Made by a program: the position numbers and the translations under genes
DNA from: Chloroflexota bacterium
GTDB taxonomy: Bacteria > Chloroflexota > UBA6077 > CF-72
Length of the DNA stretch: 10,961 nt
Reading direction: 5' to 3'
Assembly: GCA_019247135.1 (NCBI GenBank)
Contig: JAFAPL010000627.1
Coordinates: forward strand, 1 to 10,961
Shown here: in pieces, positions 7,376-10,961 of the stretch
Position numbering within the stretch: the first letter of the stretch is position 1
Layout of the letters: each line of letters begins with the position of its first letter
The notes under the pieces: generated by a model
Databases searched by the model: none
Told to the model about the DNA's origin: nothing
The model's input: only the letters and a program-made list of their open reading frames with translations

Positions 7376-8848
7376 TCAGTACGACTGGGCGAACAGGGCC
7401 TGCCCGGTGGCAGGCTGTCCATCGTAGATGCAGCGTCCGCTGCCGTTGGCCTCGGCGTCTTCGGGGATGACTCGAACAGTGGCGCGCGTCTCCTCTTTGA
7501 TGCGAGCTTCGCAGTCCGGCGAGCCGCACCAGTAGGCGCGGATGAAGCCGCGCTGCTCTTGCATGATGCGCTTGAACGTCTCGTAATCCTCCGCCGAGTG
7601 TGTGTTGTCGCGCACAAACTGCTGGGCTCTGTCGAACAGGGCGCGCTGGACCGAGTCGAGCAGCTCACGAGCGCGGCCTGGAACGGCATCGAAAGAGATC
7701 TGTTCCTTGGCGCGCGAATCGCGTCGCACGAACGTCACCTGGCGCTGCTGCAGATCGCGCGGACCGACCTCAACGCGCAGCGGGACGCCTTTGAGCTCCC
7801 ACTCGTTGAACTTCCAGCCCGGGCGCTTGTCGGAGAAGTCAGCCTCTGCACGAATACCCTGCCGCGTGAGCGCGCCAATCAACGAGCTCACCGTTTCGGC
7901 GATCTGTGCGTCGCCCTCTGCCGAGCGTGCAGGTATCGGCACGATGATCACCTGGACCGGCGCAACACGCGGCGGCAGCATCAGGCCGGCGTCGTCTCCG
8001 TGAGTCATGAGCAAACCACCCAGGATCCGCGTGCTCATACCCCAGCTGGTGGTCCATACCAGCCTGCGCTGGCCATCCTGGTCGAGGAAGTCGATCTCGA
8101 AGGCGCGAGCGAAATTCTGCCCGAGGAAATGGCTCGTGCCGCTCTGCAGCGCTCTGCCGTCCGGCATCAGCGCTTCGATCGAGTACGTCGCCTCTGCACC
8201 CGCGAAGCGTTCGGCCGCGCTCTTTTGACCGCGCACCACGGGTAGGGCCAGCTCTGTCTCGGCGAAATCCGCGTAGATCCCGAGCATCCGCATCGTCTCT
8301 TCGTGCGCTTCTTCCGAGGTCCGATGTGCCGTGTGGCCCTCCTGCCAGAGAAACTCGGTGGTGCGGAGGAAAAACACGGTTCGCTTTTCCCAGCGCACGA
8401 TGTTCGCCCACTGGTTGATCAGGACGGGCAGGTCGCGCCAGGACTGGATCCACTTCGAGTAGAAGTGCCCAAAAATCGTCTCGCTTGTCGGTCGAATGGC
8501 GAGCGGCTCCTGAAGATCTTCGCCGCCCGCCCGGGTGACCCAGGCGACCTCAGGCGCGAAGCCCTCGACGTGCCTGGCTTCGCGTGCAAGAAAACTTTCG
8601 GGCACAAACAGCGGGAAATACGCGTTCTTGTGGCCCGAGGCTTTGAAGCGGGCGTCGAGCTCGGCCTGCATGTTCTCCCACAGGCTGAAGCCGTACGGTC
8701 GGATGACCATTGTCCCGCCGACAGGCTCGAAGTAGTCGGCAAGCTCGGAGCGGCGAATCGCGGTGATGTACCAGCGCGAAAATGCCTCGCCATCGCTGGG
8801 ATCCTTGGGCGGCAGCTGGCCGCTGAGCTCGACCTGTGTGGCAGCCAT
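7376..8848 (-). CDS. proS: Prolyl-tRNA synthetase, archaeal/eukaryote-like type without editing insert
   Basis: This class II synthetase charges tRNA-Pro with proline. From the ATG at 8848-8846 it is 490 residues, the size of the short ProS type also found in Thermus and archaea. It lacks the roughly 180-residue editing insertion of the long bacterial form. Landmarks are motif 1 around GTMVIRPYGFSLWENM (45-60), the TxE loop RPTSET (119-124), motif 2 VRWEKRTVFFLRTTEF (151-166) with LWQEGHTAH, motif 3 SWGMSTR (268-274) then HGDDAGLMLPPRVAP, an anticodon-binding domain (about 295-395), and a C-terminal zinc-type domain ending in Tyr490, as in this type. The zinc ligands appear as Cys441, Cys446 and Cys473, but the expected fourth Cys is Asp476. 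The frame is open upstream to 9517, but that stretch is antisense to alr and carries no family signal. No Shine-Dalgarno precedes the ATG. Confidence 0.95.
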   Translation of the reverse strand: MAATQVELSGQLPPKDPSDGEAFSRWYITAIRRSELADYFEPVGGTMVIRPYGFSLWENMQAELDARFKASGHKNAYFPLFVPESFLAREARHVEGFAPEVAWVTRAGGEDLQEPLAIRPTSETIFGHFYSKWIQSWRDLPVLINQWANIVRWEKRTVFFLRTTEFLWQEGHTAHRTSEEAHEETMRMLGIYADFAETELALPVVRGQKSAAERFAGAEATYSIEALMPDGRALQSGTSHFLGQNFARAFEIDFLDQDGQRRLVWTTSWGMSTRILGGLLMTHGDDAGLMLPPRVAPVQVIIVPIPARSAEGDAQIAETVSSLIGALTRQGIRAEADFSDKRPGWKFNEWELKGVPLRVEVGPRDLQQRQVTFVRRDSRAKEQISFDAVPGRARELLDSVQRALFDRAQQFVRDNTHSAEDYETFKRIMQEQRGFIRAYWCGSPDCEARIKEETRATVRVIPEDAEANGSGRCIYDGQPATGQALFAQSY

Positions 8849-8866
8849 CGTCTGTGTTTGCAGATT
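8849..8866. promoter_or_regulatory. Short divergent intergenic region between proS and alr
   Basis: Only 18 bp separate the two start codons, so promoter elements must overlap coding sequence. On the minus strand, CATAAT (plus-strand 8869-8864) matches a -10 box in 5 of 6 positions and would give a proS leader of only about 8 nt, but no good -35 lies 17 bp further up. On the plus strand, TAGACT (8875-8880, 4 of 6 matches) lies 7 nt before an in-frame GTG at 8888, a layout that would fit a leaderless alr transcript starting at that GTG. Neither start has a Shine-Dalgarno sequence. These box assignments are tentative. Confidence 0.35.
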
Positions 8867-10072
8867 ATGGCCGTTAGACTCCACGGCGTGCTGTGTTGGA
8901 TCGAGGTCGACCTGGACGCCGTCGCTAACAACGTCCGAGCGCTGCAAGCCGCCGCCGAACCACGTGAGGGAGTGACAGCGGTGGTGAAGGCGCAGGCGTA
9001 CGGGCTTGGCGCGTCGGCAGTGGCGCAGGCAGCTGTCGATGCCGGAGCACGCGGCGCCGCTGTTGCGCGCATCCTGGAAGCTCGGTTGCTGCGTGACGCG
9101 CGGTTCTCGGATGCGATCCTGCTGCTCGGCGGCCTGGCCGCGGAAGACGCGCGCGCGGCGGTCGACCTGAGCCTGACGCCAACCATCTCGGACTGGCCGA
9201 CCGTCGAGCGGTTGGCGCGCGCGGCCGGGCAATCGGGTGCTTGCGTCGGGATACACGTCAAGGTCGACACTGGCATGACGCGCTACGGCGCCCCGCCCGA
9301 CGAGGCGATCGCGATCGTGCGCGCGCTGCGCAACGTGGCAAATGTGAAGCTCGAAGGTTTCTACACGCACTTCGCGGCCGCGGACGATCCCGATCCGTTC
9401 TTCGCGCACCAGCAGCTCGCCAGGTTTCTCGCAATTTGCGAGCAGCTCGAATCCGAAGGCTTCTCTCTCGGCCTGAAGCACGCCGCCAATTCCGCCGGCG
9501 CCCTGCGCGTGCCACATTCAGGGCTCGACACCATCCGGGCTGGCATTGCCCTCGCGGGCGCCTATGCGACGGGTTGGGTCCCCCGCATCGGCGCGCTGCG
9601 GCCCGCGGTGGCGCTAAAGGCGCGAGTTGTGCGCTTTCATACGCCCGCCATCGGATCGTCCATCGGTTACGGTCGCACATACAAGGTGTACCGCCCGATG
9701 CGGGTTGCCCTGATCGCCTGTGGCTACGCCGACGGGCTGCCGCGCGCCTGCAGCAACCGTGGCCGGGTACTGATTCGTGGCCAGCGCGCGCCGCTGGTTG
9801 GCACCGTCTCGATGGACATGGCGATGGCCGACGTCTCCCACATTCCGGACGTCGAACCCGGCGACGAGGTCGTCATTCTCGGTCGCCAGCGGGACGACGA
9901 GATCTCACTGGATGAATTTGCCGAGTCGGCGGGCATCATCCCCCACGAGCTGCTGGTGCGGCTCGGCGCGCGCGCGCCACGCGTCTACCTGCGGCACGGT
10001 GCGCCCGTCGGCTCGGGTCGACTTTCGTGCGACGAAACACAGGCTCTCAACGAGATCGCCGTAGGCGTGTGA
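8867..10072 (+). CDS. alr: Alanine racemase (PLP-dependent, fold type III)
   Basis: The enzyme interconverts L- and D-alanine, supplying D-Ala for peptidoglycan. It has 401 residues, slightly over the usual 360-390. The N-terminal barrel begins [16 protein letters not shown], with the PLP lysine at Lys41 in [10 protein letters not shown]. Lys132 in [12 protein letters not shown] matches the carbamylated lysine of the family, and Arg139 follows. HAANSAGAL (205-213) and [11 protein letters not shown] are conserved. The second domain carries the catalytic Tyr268 in SSIGYGRTY, then CGYADGLPR and SMDMAMADV. Departures from consensus are Leu47 (usually His), Ser315 (usually Cys before MD) and His360 in [13 protein letters not shown], where Tyr is usual. 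The chosen start is ATG 8867; GTG 8888 is an alternative that keeps the whole domain. There is no Shine-Dalgarno at either. The last base of the stop is the first base of the next gene's ATG. Confidence 0.93.
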   Translation: MAVRLHGVLCWIEVDLDAVANNVRALQAAAEPREGVTAVVKAQAYGLGASAVAQAAVDAGARGAAVARILEARLLRDARFSDAILLLGGLAAEDARAAVDLSLTPTISDWPTVERLARAAGQSGACVGIHVKVDTGMTRYGAPPDEAIAIVRALRNVANVKLEGFYTHFAAADDPDPFFAHQQLARFLAICEQLESEGFSLGLKHAANSAGALRVPHSGLDTIRAGIALAGAYATGWVPRIGALRPAVALKARVVRFHTPAIGSSIGYGRTYKVYRPMRVALIACGYADGLPRACSNRGRVLIRGQRAPLVGTVSMDMAMADVSHIPDVEPGDEVVILGRQRDDEISLDEFAESAGIIPHELLVRLGARAPRVYLRHGAPVGSGRLSCDETQALNEIAVGV

Positions 10073-10961
10073 TGCGCATCGTCGACCTGGTCGAGAAGAA
10101 ACGCGATGGGGGCACGCATTCCCGAGACGAGCTCGAGGCGCTCGTCATGGGCTACGTGCGCGGCGAGGTGCCCGATTACCAGGTTGCGGCGTGGTTGATG
10201 GCCGTCTGCTGCCGCGGCATGCAGCCAGACGAGGCCACGCTGTTGACGCAGGTGATGGCCGGCAGCGGCGAGCAGCTCGACCTGTCCTCGATCGGGCGGC
10301 CCGTTGCCGACAAGCACTCGACCGGCGGCGTGGGCGACAAGACCTCGCTTGTGGTGATGCCGTTGGTCGCCGCCTGCGGTGTGCCCGTCGGTAAGATGAG
10401 CGGTCGCGGTCTGGGCTTCACCGGCGGCACGATTGACAAGCTCGAGTCGTTCGCGGGCATCCGAGTCGATCTGAGCGCGAGCGAATTTGTGCGTCAGCTG
10501 CGCGAGGTTGGGATCGTGATCACCGGCCAATCGGCCGACCTGGCGCCGGCTGACGGCAAGCTCTACGCGCTGCGGGACGTGACGGGGACCGTCCCGAGCC
10601 TGCCGTTGATCGCCAGCAGCATCATGTCCAAGAAGCTCGCTGCCGGCGCGGACGTGATCGTGCTGGACGTGAAGACCGGTTCGGGTGCATTCATGCGCGA
10701 GCAGGAGGATGCCCGAGCGCTGGCGCGCGCCATGGTGGAGATCGGTACCGCGGCGGGTCGACGGGTCGCGGCCGTGGTCAGCGACATGTCGCAGCCGCTC
10801 GGCCGTGCCGTGGGCAACGCGCTGGAGGTCGCCGAAGCGCTGGACACACTCTCGGGCGAGGGACCGCCGGAGTTCCAGGAATTCGCGGTCGAGTTGGCGA
10901 GCACCATCGTCGAGCTCGCAACTGACGGCTCGCGGAAGCGTTCGCACGTCGAATCGGTCCT
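10072..10961 (+). CDS. pdp: Pyrimidine-nucleoside / thymidine phosphorylase (3' end cut by window)
   Basis: The enzyme splits thymidine, uridine or deoxyuridine with phosphate into the base and (deoxy)ribose-1-phosphate for nucleoside salvage. The frame from ATG 10072 stays open for 296 complete codons to the window edge, against about 430 in the family. The start [13 protein letters not shown] resembles the Bacillus-type enzyme more than E. coli DeoA. Catalytic and phosphate-binding landmarks are present: His82 in [10 protein letters not shown] (80-89), the family signature from Ser110 ([16 protein letters not shown]), Arg168 in YALRDVT, and Ser183 and Lys187 in [17 protein letters not shown] follows later. 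The ATG overlaps the alr stop by one base (TGATG) and no Shine-Dalgarno is visible, so translation is probably coupled to alr. Whether it prefers thymidine or accepts uridine too cannot be decided from this fragment. Confidence 0.95.
   Translation, partial: MRIVDLVEKKRDGGTHSRDELEALVMGYVRGEVPDYQVAAWLMAVCCRGMQPDEATLLTQVMAGSGEQLDLSSIGRPVADKHSTGGVGDKTSLVVMPLVAACGVPVGKMSGRGLGFTGGTIDKLESFAGIRVDLSASEFVRQLREVGIVITGQSADLAPADGKLYALRDVTGTVPSLPLIASSIMSKKLAAGADVIVLDVKTGSGAFMREQEDARALARAMVEIGTAAGRRVAAVVSDMSQPLGRAVGNALEVAEALDTLSGEGPPEFQEFAVELASTIVELATDGSRKRSHVESV

Noticed and set aside
8303..8866. Long open frame upstream of and in frame with alr (would give a 589-residue protein)
   Set aside because: It lies antisense to the well-conserved N-terminal half of proS, shows no alanine racemase homology, and long open antisense frames are common in GC-rich DNA. 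Alr domain sequence begins only after 8867.
8849..9517. Upstream in-frame extension of proS (to a 713-residue frame)
   Set aside because: It is antisense to alr, is low-complexity and charge-rich, and the recognisable ProS N-terminus begins near the ATG at 8848.
9985..10947. 320-residue antisense open frame over the phosphorylase gene
   Set aside because: The plus strand carries all catalytic motifs of pyrimidine-nucleoside phosphorylase. The antisense product is a compositionally biased shadow.
1..10961. Search for CRISPR arrays, tRNA genes, insertion sequences, phage or defence genes
   Set aside because: No regularly spaced direct repeats, tRNA-like cloverleaf, transposase motif or terminal inverted repeats were seen. 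Coding density is near complete with conserved housekeeping genes.

Overview
The window is about 11 kb of GC-rich (roughly 63-65 percent by eye), densely coding bacterial DNA. It holds nine protein genes and no visible RNA gene, mobile element or CRISPR array. Three features suggest a member of the Chloroflexota: a split glycine decarboxylase (gcvPA/gcvPB), a short archaeal/eukaryote-type prolyl-tRNA synthetase, and a HEAT-repeat protein whose N-terminal helical part resembles one I associate with that phylum. Deinococcus-Thermus is the main alternative. This placement is inference; no marker gene here settles it.

Left part (1-4236, + strand): the glycine cleavage operon gcvT-gcvH-gcvPA-gcvPB. 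gcvT is cut by the left edge. The genes are separated by 3 bp or overlap by 1 and 4 bp. Together they encode the T, H and two-subunit P proteins, which turn glycine into CO2, ammonia and methylene-tetrahydrofolate. The L protein (lipoamide dehydrogenase) and lipoate attachment enzymes are not in the window.

Middle (4237-6427, + strand): after an 88-bp gap with a possible promoter come two paralogous ATPase subunits of a peptide/nickel-type ABC importer (OppD/DppD-like and OppF/DppF-like). No permease or binding-protein gene is adjacent on either side within the window.

Right part: on the minus strand, proS (prolyl-tRNA synthetase) is followed after 8 bp by a HEAT-repeat protein gene, which converges on oppF with only 7 bp between stop codons. 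Divergent from proS, with only 18 bp between the start codons, are alr (alanine racemase, D-Ala for peptidoglycan) and an overlapping pyrimidine-nucleoside/thymidine phosphorylase gene that runs off the right edge.

Most of this is conserved housekeeping metabolism, and I found no convincing undescribed system. The points worth a second look are non-consensus active-site residues in the alanine racemase, a Cys-to-Asp change in the predicted zinc site of ProS, the tiny proS/alr divergent gap with no Shine-Dalgarno on either side, the uncharacterised HEAT protein tied to proS, and the orphan ABC ATPase pair.
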